64,000 bases of DNA from Acidobacteriota bacterium (GTDB lineage: Bacteria > Acidobacteriota > Terriglobia > Acidiferrales > UBA7541). Position 1 is the first letter of the stretch, and the number at the start of each line of letters is the position of its first letter. A program made the position numbers and the translations under genes. The notes under the pieces are model-generated. The model worked only from the letters and a program-made list of their open reading frames with translations. It did not search any database and was not told the origin of the DNA. The DNA lies in the NCBI GenBank assembly GCA_003224085.1, contig QHYK01000085.1, forward strand, positions 1-64,000. The letters run 5' to 3'. Below are positions 37,659-46,432 of the stretch, piece after piece.

Positions 37659-38229
37659 GTGGGCTCCTTTGGGATCGTTATTGTATCGTATCGTGCTCGG
37701 CCTCAAGTCTGTCTCCTTCCAAAGTCGTCCCGCGAGTGGCTGCGAGAGAGGCAAGGTGTGAATGGAGGGGCGCACCCACTTCCGGCAATTCGTATGAATA
37801 TCAAAACAAAGAGCTTGTAAAATGGGCAGTTCGTATCTGCATGAGGGAAAACAGGATAGCGAAGGGCAAAAATGGGCAAAAGGAGGCCAGTCGAAGAAGG
37901 AGAAGGGGCCCTTCCCTCCGTTGCCTGGGAAAGAGTGCGGAAGTGATTGACCGGACAAGGGTGGCGAATGTTCGGCTGAGGAAGAGCGTGTGGAACTAAA
38001 AGAAAAAAAAGAGTTTAGAAGAGGACCTCTCTTGAAAGGTTTTGAGGGGTGGTGTGGGCGAACATTTTTGAGGATCGGGCAACACAGGTGGAAGTCTTGC
38101 CAGAAAAGCGCCGAGCTGAAGGTGGCCGTCACAAAGGCGTCCAGCCTGTTAAACTCAAGGGCAGGGGTTGAAAAAGCACAAGACCGGCAAGATGCCGGCG
38201 TTACGAAATGAGCCATCGAGGAGCCAGCC
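37659..38229. other. Divergent intergenic region, purine-skewed
   Basis: About 570 bp between queF and fumC. From about 37740 to 38080 the plus strand is strongly purine-rich, with no gene-like frame. Upstream of queF, TTGAGG and TACAAT with 15-bp spacing could be a weak promoter. Just before fumC, GACCGGCAAGATGCCGGCG (38182-38200) is a short inverted repeat of a type often dispersed in such genomes. Confidence 0.45.
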
Positions 38230-39663
38230 ATGTCTGAAGCGGCGAAATCCAGTATGACTGCCGGGGCTGCTGCCAAGGGCCCCACTCGCACGGAGTCGGA
38301 CTCCATGGGCAAGATCGAGGTCCCCGCCGACCGCTACTACGGCGCGCAGACGGCGCGCTCGCTCATCCACTTCGCCATCGGCAAGGACACCATGCCGCCC
38401 GAGCTGATTCGCGCGTTCGGCATCCTCAAGAAGGCCTGCGCGCTGGTGAATCAAGATCTGGGAAAGCTCGCCCGCGAAAAAGCGCAACTGATCGTGCAGG
38501 CCGCCGACGAAGTCGTCTCCGGCAAGCTCAACGAGCATTTTCCCCTGCGCATCTGGCAAACCGGCAGCGGCACACAGACAAACATGAACGTGAACGAAGT
38601 GATCTCGAACCGCGCCATCGAGATTGCCGGCGGCGTGATGGGGAGCAAGAAGCCCATCCATCCCAATGACCACGTCAACATGTCGCAATCCTCGAACGAC
38701 ACGTTTCCCGCAGCCATGCACATCGCCGCCGCCGCGGAAACGTCGCAGCGGTTGCTGCCCGCAGTGAAAACGCTGCGCGATGCGCTTGACGCCAAGGCGA
38801 AGGAATTTGCCGGCATCGTGAAGATCGGCCGCACGCATCTCCAGGACGCCACGCCGCTGACGCTGGGCCAGGAATTTTCCGGCTACGTCAGCCTGCTCGA
38901 CCGCGACCTCGCGCGCGTCTCGCAGACGCTTGACGGTCTCTACGACCTGGCCATCGGCGGCACCGCCGTCGGCACCGGGCTCAACGCGCATCCGGAATTC
39001 GCCGAGCGCGCCGCGCGCAAAATCGCCGAGCTGACCGGCCTGCCGTTCCGCTCGCATCCGAACAAATTCGCGGCGCTCTCCGCGCACGACGAAATCGTGT
39101 TCGCTTCGGGCGCGCTGAAGACGCTTGCCGATTCGCTCATGAAAATCGCGAACGATATTCGCTGGCTTGCTTCCGGCCCGCGCTGCGGCCTGGGCGAGCT
39201 GACGCTGCCGGAAAACGAGCCCGGGTCATCGATCATGCCGGGCAAAGTGAATCCCACGCAGTCCGAAGCGCTGACCATGGTGGCCGTGCAGGTGATGGGC
39301 AACGACGCAGCCATTGGCTTCGCCGGCTCGCAAGGGAATTTCGAACTCAACGTCTTCAAACCGGTGATGATTTTCAACTATCTGCATTCCGTCGAGCTGC
39401 TGGCCGACGCGTGCCACAGCTTCACCGAGCACTGCGTGGGGGGGATCGAAGCAAACAAGAACACCATCGACCGCTACGTCCACAACTCGCTGATGCTGGT
39501 CACCGCGCTCGCTCCCAAAATCGGCTACGATAATGCCGCCAAAGTCGCCAAGACTGCGCATCACGAAGGCATCAGCCTGCGCGAGGCCGCGCTCAAGCTC
39601 GGCTTCGTCACCGGCGAGGAATTCGACCGCCTCGTCCAGCCGGAGGATATGACCCATCCATAG
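38230..39663 (+). CDS. fumC: Class II fumarate hydratase
   Basis: A 477-residue TCA-cycle enzyme interconverting fumarate and malate. Signature motifs are intact: [30 protein letters not shown], and the catalytic mobile loop [15 protein letters not shown]. The first 25 residues (Ala/Thr-rich) are an extra leader; translation could also begin at the internal Met in [18 protein letters not shown], which is the usual family start. ATG 38230 has GAGGAG 8 bases upstream, supporting the longer form. Oxygen-stable and iron-free, unlike class I fumarases. Confidence 0.96.
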   Translation: MSEAAKSSMTAGAAAKGPTRTESDSMGKIEVPADRYYGAQTARSLIHFAIGKDTMPPELIRAFGILKKACALVNQDLGKLAREKAQLIVQAADEVVSGKLNEHFPLRIWQTGSGTQTNMNVNEVISNRAIEIAGGVMGSKKPIHPNDHVNMSQSSNDTFPAAMHIAAAAETSQRLLPAVKTLRDALDAKAKEFAGIVKIGRTHLQDATPLTLGQEFSGYVSLLDRDLARVSQTLDGLYDLAIGGTAVGTGLNAHPEFAERAARKIAELTGLPFRSHPNKFAALSAHDEIVFASGALKTLADSLMKIANDIRWLASGPRCGLGELTLPENEPGSSIMPGKVNPTQSEALTMVAVQVMGNDAAIGFAGSQGNFELNVFKPVMIFNYLHSVELLADACHSFTEHCVGGIEANKNTIDRYVHNSLMLVTALAPKIGYDNAAKVAKTAHHEGISLREAALKLGFVTGEEFDRLVQPEDMTHP

Positions 39664-39672
39664 GAACAACCG

Positions 39673-39984
39673 ATGCTTCCTGAAATTGACCTAAAGCAAA
39701 AGAAAGCACTTCAAGCATTCGACGCCGATGAACAGCGATATGGAGGGGATGCCAAGTGGGATAACTACATGGCTTTGCAGCGCCAAACGATCGCTTCAGA
39801 AATGAGAATGAATGGCTTCACTGAGGCTGAGGTAAGAAACGCCCCTGAATGGCGCACCCTGAGTGGGTATCTCAGCGTAAAGAAGACAGTCAATCTCGCG
39901 CCGCACCAGGAATTCCTCAGGAAACTGACATTGGATTCCGGCAAGAATATTCGGCCAATTCTCACGCGACATTCCAGGTCTTAA
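39673..39984 (+). CDS. Small hypothetical protein downstream of fumC
   Basis: A 103-residue soluble, helical protein (LKQKKALQAFDADEQRYGGD; SEMRMNGFTEAEVRNAPEW). It starts 10 bp after the fumC stop with AGGAACAACCG as ribosome site, so it would be translated from the fumC transcript. I do not recognise a family. Base composition is lower in GC than fumC, so recent acquisition or a non-gene are both possible. Confidence 0.5.
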   Translation: MLPEIDLKQKKALQAFDADEQRYGGDAKWDNYMALQRQTIASEMRMNGFTEAEVRNAPEWRTLSGYLSVKKTVNLAPHQEFLRKLTLDSGKNIRPILTRHSRS

Positions 39985-40173
39985 TGCACATCGCTCTGTT
40001 CCTTGCTCCCGAGGATTTGCCCCACGAGGATCGCGATAAAGTGGACCAGACGGCAGAAGTCATGCTCGCGACGCATATTGCACGCGTGGCCGCAATCCTT
40101 CTCTGTATGCTCACGGAAGTTCAGGCGTCTTGCCGGGCGTGAACCCGTATTGGTCGAGCTTAAGCCGCCGGAT

Positions 40174-40287
40174 CATATAACGGGGTGCGACTGTTTACGA
40201 CTTTATATGGTCACATGCCGTAACTTGTCTGTGGCCGGAAACTGCCGGGCAAGTTCGGTAAATCATTGCCCTCGGAAGGGCTTTTTT
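40174..40287 (+). ncRNA. Candidate structured leader RNA or sRNA
   Basis: Three nested elements precede the SIS gene. CATATAA (40174-40180) pairs with TTATATG (40203-40209). CCG-AACTTG (40218-40227, one bulged T) pairs with CAAGTT-CGG (40250-40258) around an inner CCGG/CCGG pairing. The T-tailed terminator at 40268-40287 ends the segment. The order fits a riboswitch-like attenuator in front of the sugar-isomerase gene or a stand-alone sRNA. It does not match the glmS ribozyme or other classes I know. Confidence 0.4.
40268..40287 (+). terminator. Rho-independent terminator before the SIS gene
   Basis: GCCCT-CGGA-AGGGC followed directly by TTTTTT. It either ends the fumC transcript or forms the switchable end of the leader RNA above; the next ATG is only 12 bp further. 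Confidence 0.75.
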
Positions 40288-40334
40288 CATACGCTTCCAT
40301 GGACATGGAAGAGGCCGATGTGCGTGAGCCTAAA

Positions 40335-41480
40335 ATGACACATTTCCTGAAAGACATACTGAGGCAGCCGGAGGAGTTGCGGCGGACCATCGAGCTTTTG
40401 GCCGGGCCAAATGGCGCGGGGCGGCGAGCGCTGGCGGCGGCGACGGCGGCGGTCCGCGGGGCGAGGCACGTCTACTTGACGGGCATCGGGAGCAGTTGGC
40501 ACGCCGCGTTGAACCTGAGCGTCCTCTTTCATCAGCATGCCCATCCGGTGTACCTGCACGATGCCGCGGAACTGCTGACCTTCGCGAACTTTCCCCAAGA
40601 CTCCGCGATGATGGTGATTTCGCGGAGCGGCAAGAGCGCCGAAATCGTGCAACTGGCGGGTAAGGCGCGGCAGGCTGGCGTAAACGTCATCGGTATAACG
40701 AATGCACCGGAGGGGGCGCTGGCGAAAGAAGCGCACCACGCGATTGTTGTGCCCATCGCGTTCGACTACGCCATTTCCGTCAACACCTACACGACGCTGG
40801 CCCTGGCAACGGGGCTCCTGGCTAGCAGCGTGACCGGTTCGCTGGACTCTGCGCTCACCGCATCGCTCTCGCATTCCTTCGCGGAAGCAGGCTGCGCCAT
40901 TCCGCGTTGGCAGGAGCAAATTGCCAAGTCGGATTGGCTTGCACCGCGCAGCACTACATACTTTCTGGCGCGCGGTTCGAGTCTTGGCAGCGCCTATGAG
41001 TCGCGGCTGATGTGGGAAGAAGGCGTGAAGACGCCCGCGACGGCCATGGGCACAGGCAGCTTCCGGCATGGCCCGCAGGAAATCGTTGCCAAGAATGTTC
41101 GCTTCGGCATCTGGATCGACGGCGTGAAGATGCGCGAGCAGGACTTGGCCGTGGCTCGCGATCTACGGAAGCTAGGCGCGCGCGGGATGCTGATTGGCCA
41201 AAGGCTTCCCGAGGATGCGGGCGATTTCGTGTTTCAACTTCCGCCGATTCCGGCAGAGTGGCAGTTCTTGATTGATATCCTCCCGGCGCAGCTTGTCGCC
41301 GAGCGGTTGGCAGGCTTGTCTGGCGTGGATTGCGATACGTTCCGGCTCTCGTCGTTCATCGTGGAGGACCAGGGCGGCTTGCTGCCGAAAGAAACGGGGA
41401 AGGAAACGCGAAGCGAAATCAAAGCACGAAATTCGAAACGCGAAATTCGAAATTCGCACAGCAAGAAGCGGACGCGCTAA
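40335..41480 (+). CDS. SIS-domain sugar-phosphate isomerase/deaminase-like protein
   Basis: A 381-residue protein with two SIS domains, like the isomerase half of GlmS or AgaS and without a glutaminase domain. Sugar-phosphate loops are visible in YLTGIGSSWHAAL, MVISRSGKSAEIV and FLARGSSLGSAYESRL; HGPQEIV is the usual C-terminal contact. ATG 40335 (MTHFLKDILRQPEEL) is the natural start; ATGs at 40299 and 40305 are alternatives, all with weak ribosome sites. A repeat-encoded tail of about 30 residues (KETRSEIKARNSKREIRNSH) is non-homologous in appearance. The ROK kinase gene follows, suggesting amino-sugar use. Confidence 0.87.
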   Translation: MTHFLKDILRQPEELRRTIELLAGPNGAGRRALAAATAAVRGARHVYLTGIGSSWHAALNLSVLFHQHAHPVYLHDAAELLTFANFPQDSAMMVISRSGKSAEIVQLAGKARQAGVNVIGITNAPEGALAKEAHHAIVVPIAFDYAISVNTYTTLALATGLLASSVTGSLDSALTASLSHSFAEAGCAIPRWQEQIAKSDWLAPRSTTYFLARGSSLGSAYESRLMWEEGVKTPATAMGTGSFRHGPQEIVAKNVRFGIWIDGVKMREQDLAVARDLRKLGARGMLIGQRLPEDAGDFVFQLPPIPAEWQFLIDILPAQLVAERLAGLSGVDCDTFRLSSFIVEDQGGLLPKETGKETRSEIKARNSKREIRNSHSKKRTR

Positions 41481-41492
41481 AGCGCGCCCCCA
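41427..41492. repeat. Two dispersed repeats at the SIS/ROK junction
   Basis: 41427-41457 is a run of CGAAATTCG units (CGAAATTCGAAACGCG, then CGAAATTCGAAATTCG). 41468-41492 contains the palindrome CGCGCT-AA-AGCGCG in GCGGACGCGCTAAAGCGCGC. Both resemble short repeats dispersed in such genomes. The SIS frame reads through the first and stops in the second. Confidence 0.55.
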
Positions 41493-41553
41493 CAGCGCGA
41501 AAGGCGAGAAGAGTTCAAGAGGGAAAGCCGGAAAGGGACCGAGGGAAAAAGAA

Positions 41554-42489
41554 ATGATAGGGGCGGTGGACATAGGAGGAACGAAAATTGCGGCGGGCAT
41601 CGTGGACGATGCCGGCATAGTGCTGGCGAAGCTCGAGACACCGACGGAGGCGGCGCGAGCGTATCCGGACGGGCTGCGGCACGTGGTTCGCATGCTGCGC
41701 GAAGCGGCCAAAAAAGCCAACACGGAGCTTTCCGGCATCGGCATCGGCTCGACGGGCTGGGTTTTTCCGATCACGGGCGAATTCGGCGACGTGGATTTTT
41801 TGCCCGGATGGAAAGGCTGCAATCCGGTGAAGGATTTGGCTCGTGAGTTTGGCGTGCCTGTGGCGCTGGAGAACGACGGCGACGCCGCGGCGCTGGGAGA
41901 AGCGGCGTGGGGCGCTGGGAAAGGGAAGTCGCGGCTGATTTACGTGACCGTGGGCACGGGAATTGGCGGCGGAATCATTCTCGATGGCGAACTGTATCGC
42001 GGCGCGGACAAGGCGCATCCCGAGGTGGGCCATCACGTGGTGGATTCCTTCGGGCCGGAGTGCACGTGCGGCTTCCGCGGCTGCTGGGAAGCAGTGGCTA
42101 CGGGCCCAGCGATGGCGGAATGGTTTAACACGAACGCGGCGGCGACCACGCGGCACCCGGAAGTTCTCGATGCGAAAGAAATTTTTCAACTTGCGAGACA
42201 AGGTCACCTGCTGGCGCGCGAAGCGGTTGCGCGCGAGGTGCATTATCTCGGGCTGGGCGTGGCCAATCTGATTAATTTGTTCGTGCCGGAGCGGATTGTG
42301 ATGGGTGGCAGCATCATGAAAGGCGTGAGCCTCGGAGAGATTTGCCAAGTGGTTGCGAAGGGGTGCCGCTTCGTTCCGTTTGAGAAGACCGAGATTGCGC
42401 TGGCTTCCTTGGGCGAAGATGCAAATCTGATCGGCGCAGCGCAAGTCTGGCACTACCGTTTCGGCCGCCGAGCCACCGGCGCCGCTTGA
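41554..42489 (+). CDS. ROK-family sugar kinase
   Basis: A 311-residue kinase. ATG 41554 follows GAGGGAAAAAGAA. It shows the ATP phosphate loop AVDIGGTKIAAGIV, the second phosphate motif TVGTGIGGGIILDG, and the catalytic Asp in ALENDGDAAALGE. It carries the ROK zinc motif with Cys residues in CTCGFRGCWEA, and an ATP-binding VMGGSIM. Likely a glucokinase or N-acyl-hexosamine kinase acting on the same sugar as the SIS protein upstream. The gap of 73 bp is filled by repeats. Confidence 0.92.
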   Translation: MIGAVDIGGTKIAAGIVDDAGIVLAKLETPTEAARAYPDGLRHVVRMLREAAKKANTELSGIGIGSTGWVFPITGEFGDVDFLPGWKGCNPVKDLAREFGVPVALENDGDAAALGEAAWGAGKGKSRLIYVTVGTGIGGGIILDGELYRGADKAHPEVGHHVVDSFGPECTCGFRGCWEAVATGPAMAEWFNTNAAATTRHPEVLDAKEIFQLARQGHLLAREAVAREVHYLGLGVANLINLFVPERIVMGGSIMKGVSLGEICQVVAKGCRFVPFEKTEIALASLGEDANLIGAAQVWHYRFGRRATGAA

Positions 42490-42560
42490 TTTTTCAATTG
42501 TGGCGGCGCAGGATTCTTTCCCAATACTTGTCTTCCATTCGCCGATCTGGAGGTTGCAGA

Positions 42561-43595
42561 ATGCGCCGCTTTGTGTCCCTCGGAGTTTTGCTGGCCTTGG
42601 CTTCGCTGGCTGCGGCGCGGACCCACGCGCAGGCGACGTACACGCTGAAGCCGACGCCGCAGACGGTGGTGTGGGGCTACTACGATGCGAAAGCGGCGCC
42701 GGTGCTGCGCATCGAGTCGGGCGACAAGGTGGAAATTCAGACGCTCATCACCAACAACCCCGAGCGACTGGAGAAGGCAGGGGTGCCGCCAGACCAGGTC
42801 GAGCGGTCGCTGCGTGACATCACGGAGCAGGTGAAGGACAAAGGCCCCGGCGGACACATCCTCACCGGGCCGATTTATATCGAAGACGCGCAGCCCGGCG
42901 ACGTGCTGCAAGTAAAGATTCTGTCGATTAAGCTGGCGATTCCGTATGCGTACAACGCATTCGGGCCGGGACGCGGGTTTCTGCCGGACGATTATCCTTA
43001 CGCGAAAATCAAAATCGTTCCGCTGGACGAGAAGCGCATGGTGGCGAAGTTCGCGCCGGGGATCGAGATTCCGCTGCATCCTTTTTTCGGCAGCATGGGC
43101 GACGCGCCGCCGGAAAGCGTGGGACGCTGGAACAGCGCGCCGCCGTGGATTATGGCGGGGAATCTGGACAACAAGGACCTCGTCGCCGGAACGACGCTGT
43201 ATATTCCGGTGCACGCGCCGGGAGCGCTGTTTGAAGTGGGCGACGGGCACGCGGGGCAGGGTGACGGAGAAGTGGATATCACCGCGCTTGAGACTTCGCT
43301 CATCGGCACGTTTCAATTCATCGTGCGTAAAGACATGCACTTGAAGTGGCCGCGCGCGGAAACGCCGACGCACTATATCACCATGGGCCTGAACGATGAC
43401 CTGAACGCCTGCGCCACGCTGGCGGTGCGAGAGATGATCGATCTCCTCGTTACAGAAAAGCATCTTTCGCGCGACGATGCATATATGCTTGCGAGCGTTG
43501 CCGCGGACTTGCACATCACGGAATTGGTCGACGGAAACAAGGGTGTGCACATGATGATTCCCAAGGCGATCTTCGTTTCGGGAGCTTCCAAATGA
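42561..43595 (+). CDS. Exported acetamidase/formamidase-family protein
   Basis: A 344-residue protein. ATG 42561 has GGAGG 9 bases upstream and starts a signal peptide (MRRFVSLGVLLALASLAAARTHAQ). The FmdA/AmdA fold is visible: VVWGYYDAKAAPVLRIESGD at the start, GHILTGPIYIEDAQPGD, the metal-binding HPFFGSMGDAPPE, and PVHAPGALFEVGDGHAGQGDGE (cited as residues about 205-226). Members hydrolyse formamide or short amides; the exported form may act on other amides. Its stop overlaps the next gene's start (ATGA), so they are translationally coupled. Confidence 0.9.
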   Translation: MRRFVSLGVLLALASLAAARTHAQATYTLKPTPQTVVWGYYDAKAAPVLRIESGDKVEIQTLITNNPERLEKAGVPPDQVERSLRDITEQVKDKGPGGHILTGPIYIEDAQPGDVLQVKILSIKLAIPYAYNAFGPGRGFLPDDYPYAKIKIVPLDEKRMVAKFAPGIEIPLHPFFGSMGDAPPESVGRWNSAPPWIMAGNLDNKDLVAGTTLYIPVHAPGALFEVGDGHAGQGDGEVDITALETSLIGTFQFIVRKDMHLKWPRAETPTHYITMGLNDDLNACATLAVREMIDLLVTEKHLSRDDAYMLASVAADLHITELVDGNKGVHMMIPKAIFVSGASK

Positions 43596-43610
43596 ACGAA
43601 AAATCGAGAA

Positions 43611-43654
43611 GCGGATTCCTCGGCCGCAAAAGGGGCAGCCTCGGAATGACAAAC
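43611..43654 (-). repeat. GTCATTCCGAG-type dispersed repeat inside the coding leader
   Basis: The plus strand GCGGATTCCTCGGCCGC ... CTCGGAATGACAAACG is the reverse complement of the GTCATTCCGAG...GAGGAATCCGC repeat. It is read in-frame as the N-terminal RSGFLGRKRGSLGMTNA of the broken PQQ gene. Confidence 0.6.
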
Positions 43655-43670
43655 GCGCGGTTTGCCGGGT

Positions 43671-43743
43671 TGCCTGTGGTTCTCCGTCGTGGATTTCTGC
43701 TTCTCTGTGGCCTCGGTGGGCTTACCTCTGTGTTCTTTGCGTG
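43671..43743. repeat. CTCTGTG-type dispersed repeat encoding the signal-peptide core
   Basis: The text CTGTGGTTCTCCGTCGTGG, then TTCTGCTTCTCTGTGGCC, then ACCTCTGTGTTCTTTGCG, matches the CTCTGTG-type repeat. In the used frame it encodes FLLLCGLGGLTSVFFA, a hydrophobic run that serves as the h-region of the leader. Confidence 0.6.
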
Positions 43744-45466
43744 GAGTCCTTTGGTTTTCGCACAGACGACGCAGCAGCATGAAACAGTCACGAACAAAGC
43801 GGGCGAAGCGCTGTACAAACAACGGTGCGCGGCGTGCCACGAGGGACCCGTGCCCAAGGCGCCAAATCGCGCGGCGCTGAAGCAAATGTCGCCGGAGAAC
43901 ATCCGCTTCGCTTTAGTGGGTGGAAGCATGGCGGTACAGGGGTTGGGCTTGACGACGGCGCAGATCGCCGACCTGGCTGAATTCCTTACAGGAAGGCTGC
44001 CGCTGAAGGAACAGATTCCTGCGGCGGCGATGTGCCCGGCGGACGCGGGGCAAGCGTTCGATGATCCGCTTGCGAGGCCACACTGGAACGGCTGGGGCGT
44101 GGACCTGGAGCAGCACAGATTTCAGCCCGCGGAAATGGCGCAGCTCAGCGCGGAGCAAGTGCCAAAACTTAAGCTGAAGTGGGCATTTGGTTTTCCCGGC
44201 GTCTTCCGAGCGCAGGCGCAGGCCACGGTCGCGGGCGGGCGTGTTCTTGTCGGAAGTTTTGAGCGAAGAGTCTATTCACTGAGCGCAGAGACCGGCTGCG
44301 TTTTCTGGGCGATCGAGACGGATGCGCACGTGCGGACAGCGATTAGCCTTGGTGAAAACGGCAGCAGGTGGGCAGCCTACTTTGGGGACCAGCGCGCCAA
44401 TGTTTATGCGGTGGACGCGGCGACGGGAAGACTTCTGTGGAAGACGCACGTGGAAGAGTTTCCCGGCGCAGCGATTACGGGGGCGCCCGCGCTGGCTGCG
44501 GGGAGACTCTATGTTCCCATTTCTTCGATGGAAGAAGTGGGCCGGAAGAGATGCGCACAAACTGTCCTGCAGCGAATGGCCCCGATTTTGATTGTGGCTC
44601 ATCGCCGATTCTGGTGGACCTGGGCCATGGGCACCGCGCCCTGGTTGCGGGGCAGAAATCGGGAATCGTCTACGCTTTGGATCCGGACAGGCAGGGCGAA
44701 CTGCTCTGGCAGCGGCGCGTGGGCCGCGGCGGGTCGATGGGCGGCGTGCAGTGGGGCTCGGCTACTGACGCAAAGCACGTGTACGTTGCCGTTTCCGACG
44801 TTACGATGCACCCCGTGCCCTCAGGGACGGCGGGAGCCCGCGATACGGCCTTCGGGTTCGCGGCGCAGCTGGATCCGAAAATCGGCGGGGGGCTTTTTGC
44901 CTTGAAACTTGAAACAGGCGAGGTCGCGTGGCAGACGCCCCATCCGGGATGCGGGCAGACCCCGGGGTGCAGCCCGGCGCAGTCCGCGGCGGTAACCGCA
45001 ATCCCCGGTGTGATTTTTTCCGGAGGGTTGGACGGGCACTTGCGAGCATACTCTGCGCAAAATGGGCACATCGTTTGGGACGTGGATACCGTCAAGGATT
45101 ACAAGACCGCGAACGGAGTGAAAGCACACGGCGGAGCGCTTGATGGGCCGGGAGCGGTGGTTGTGGGAGGGATGTTGTACGTGAACTCTGGGTATGCGTT
45201 TTTGGGAGGGGCTCCAGGCAACGTTCTGTTGGCCTTTTCGGTTGATGGGAAATGAAGAAGCGAACGCCTTGGGCCTGATTTTGTACTTTGTAAATTGCGA
45301 AGCGGTGATTCCCGCGTCGTCAAAAAACTGACAAAGCGGTCGGCGAGAGTCCCACAGCACAAAAAGCACAACCCTGGTAAGAAAATTTTGCTGGCATCCA
45401 CTGGACGCTATACCATATTCGCACGCGCCCAGCACAATCCAAACGAGTCACAACCAAGGGGGAATC

Positions 45467-46414
45467 GTGAGCTTTTGCCAAAGACTCGCAAGGCTGTCGC
45501 TGCTCTGTTTGCTGCCCGCGTCGCTGGCCGCGCAGACCAAGACAATTCCGGAGTGGTGCCAGGCGCTGCCACGGCCAGAGTACCGGGCGCTACTGCGCGT
45601 TCACGTAACCGATCCGTGGTTTGAAGTGTACAAGGTGGCGACGGGAACATTTGCGATTTACGAGCCGCATCAGGCCGAAGAGACCATTTCCTACCTCATC
45701 GTCGGGACCAAGCAAGCGGTGATTTTCGACACCGGGATGGGCATCAGCAGCATCAGCAAAGTTATCCAGCAATTGACGACCAAGCCCGTGGTGGTGCTCA
45801 ACTCCCACACGCATAACGATCACGTCGGCGGAAACTGGGAATTTCCTTACGTGTTCGCGATGGACACGGATTTTACGCGCAAGAATGCGCGAGGCTCGCT
45901 GGCGGACGCGCAGGCGGAGATCGCACCGGGGCAGATTTGCGGCAACTTGCCGGCAGGATTCAACCCAAGAACGTACGCGACGAAGCCCTGGAAGATTTTT
46001 CACTTTGTGCAAGACGGGTTCACCGTCAATCTCGGTGGCCGGAAACTTGAGATTATTGCCACGCCCGGTCACACGCCTGATGCGATTGCGCTGATTGATC
46101 GGGCTAATGGATTGCTCTTCACCGGCGATACCTACTATCCGGCACCGATCTGGTTGTATCGCCCCGAAACCGATATGGATGCCTACGTGGCGTCCGTCAA
46201 GCGTCTTGCAGCGCTTACGCCCCAAGTGAAAATGGTGCTCGGCGCCCACAACATTCCCGTGGCGGATCCGGCGGTGCTGCCTAAGCTCGTTGATGCGATT
46301 GTGGCCGTGCGCGCTGGCAAAGGCGAGGTCAAAGCCGAAGGAGCGGGCAAGGCCATCCACACATTTCAGGGCTTCAAGTTCCTTCTCGCGGAGCCTGCGA
46401 AAGGGCTAGATTAG
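45467..46414 (+). CDS. Exported metallo-beta-lactamase-fold hydrolase
   Basis: A 315-residue protein starting at GTG with GGGGGAATC upstream. The leader LARLSLLCLLPASLAAQ signals export. The zinc motif is HTHNDHVGG, with further ligands in ATPGHTPDAI and FTGDTYYP, then GAHNIP. This is the glyoxalase II/lactonase-type MBL fold; the substrate is not identifiable. The plus-strand gene at 46433 follows by 18 bp, so the two are probably co-transcribed. Confidence 0.92.
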   Translation: MSFCQRLARLSLLCLLPASLAAQTKTIPEWCQALPRPEYRALLRVHVTDPWFEVYKVATGTFAIYEPHQAEETISYLIVGTKQAVIFDTGMGISSISKVIQQLTTKPVVVLNSHTHNDHVGGNWEFPYVFAMDTDFTRKNARGSLADAQAEIAPGQICGNLPAGFNPRTYATKPWKIFHFVQDGFTVNLGGRKLEIIATPGHTPDAIALIDRANGLLFTGDTYYPAPIWLYRPETDMDAYVASVKRLAALTPQVKMVLGAHNIPVADPAVLPKLVDAIVAVRAGKGEVKAEGAGKAIHTFQGFKFLLAEPAKGLD

Positions 46415-46432
46415 TAATGAGAGACAGATTGC

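Larger units (their letters stand above)
43592..45255 (+). pseudogene. Broken cytochrome c-PQQ-like beta-propeller dehydrogenase
   Basis: The 43592 frame gives a signal peptide, a heme c site (CAACHEG) and propeller blades up to LYVPISSMEEVG near 44547. The signal then jumps to another frame (TNCPAANGPDFDCGSSPILV onwards) and runs to FSVDGK at 45255. In intact relatives, as I recall them, about 100 residues separate these two motifs, including YECCTFRGSVVALDAATGK, so an internal deletion that is not a multiple of three is likely. PQQ-type enzymes oxidise alcohols or sugars in the periplasm and pass electrons to cytochrome c. The ATG overlaps the amidase stop (ATGA). The leader is built from repeat DNA (next entries). 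Confidence 0.8.

Noticed and set aside
37659-37760. preQ1 riboswitch upstream of queF
   Set aside because: No AGAGGTTCTAGC-like or other preQ1 motif could be found in the leader.
38155-39087. 310-residue minus-strand open frame
   Set aside because: Shadow of fumC caused by high GC and codon bias.
41515-42453. Minus-strand 312-residue frame and the antisense 399-residue frame after it
   Set aside because: Shadows of the ROK kinase and amidase genes.
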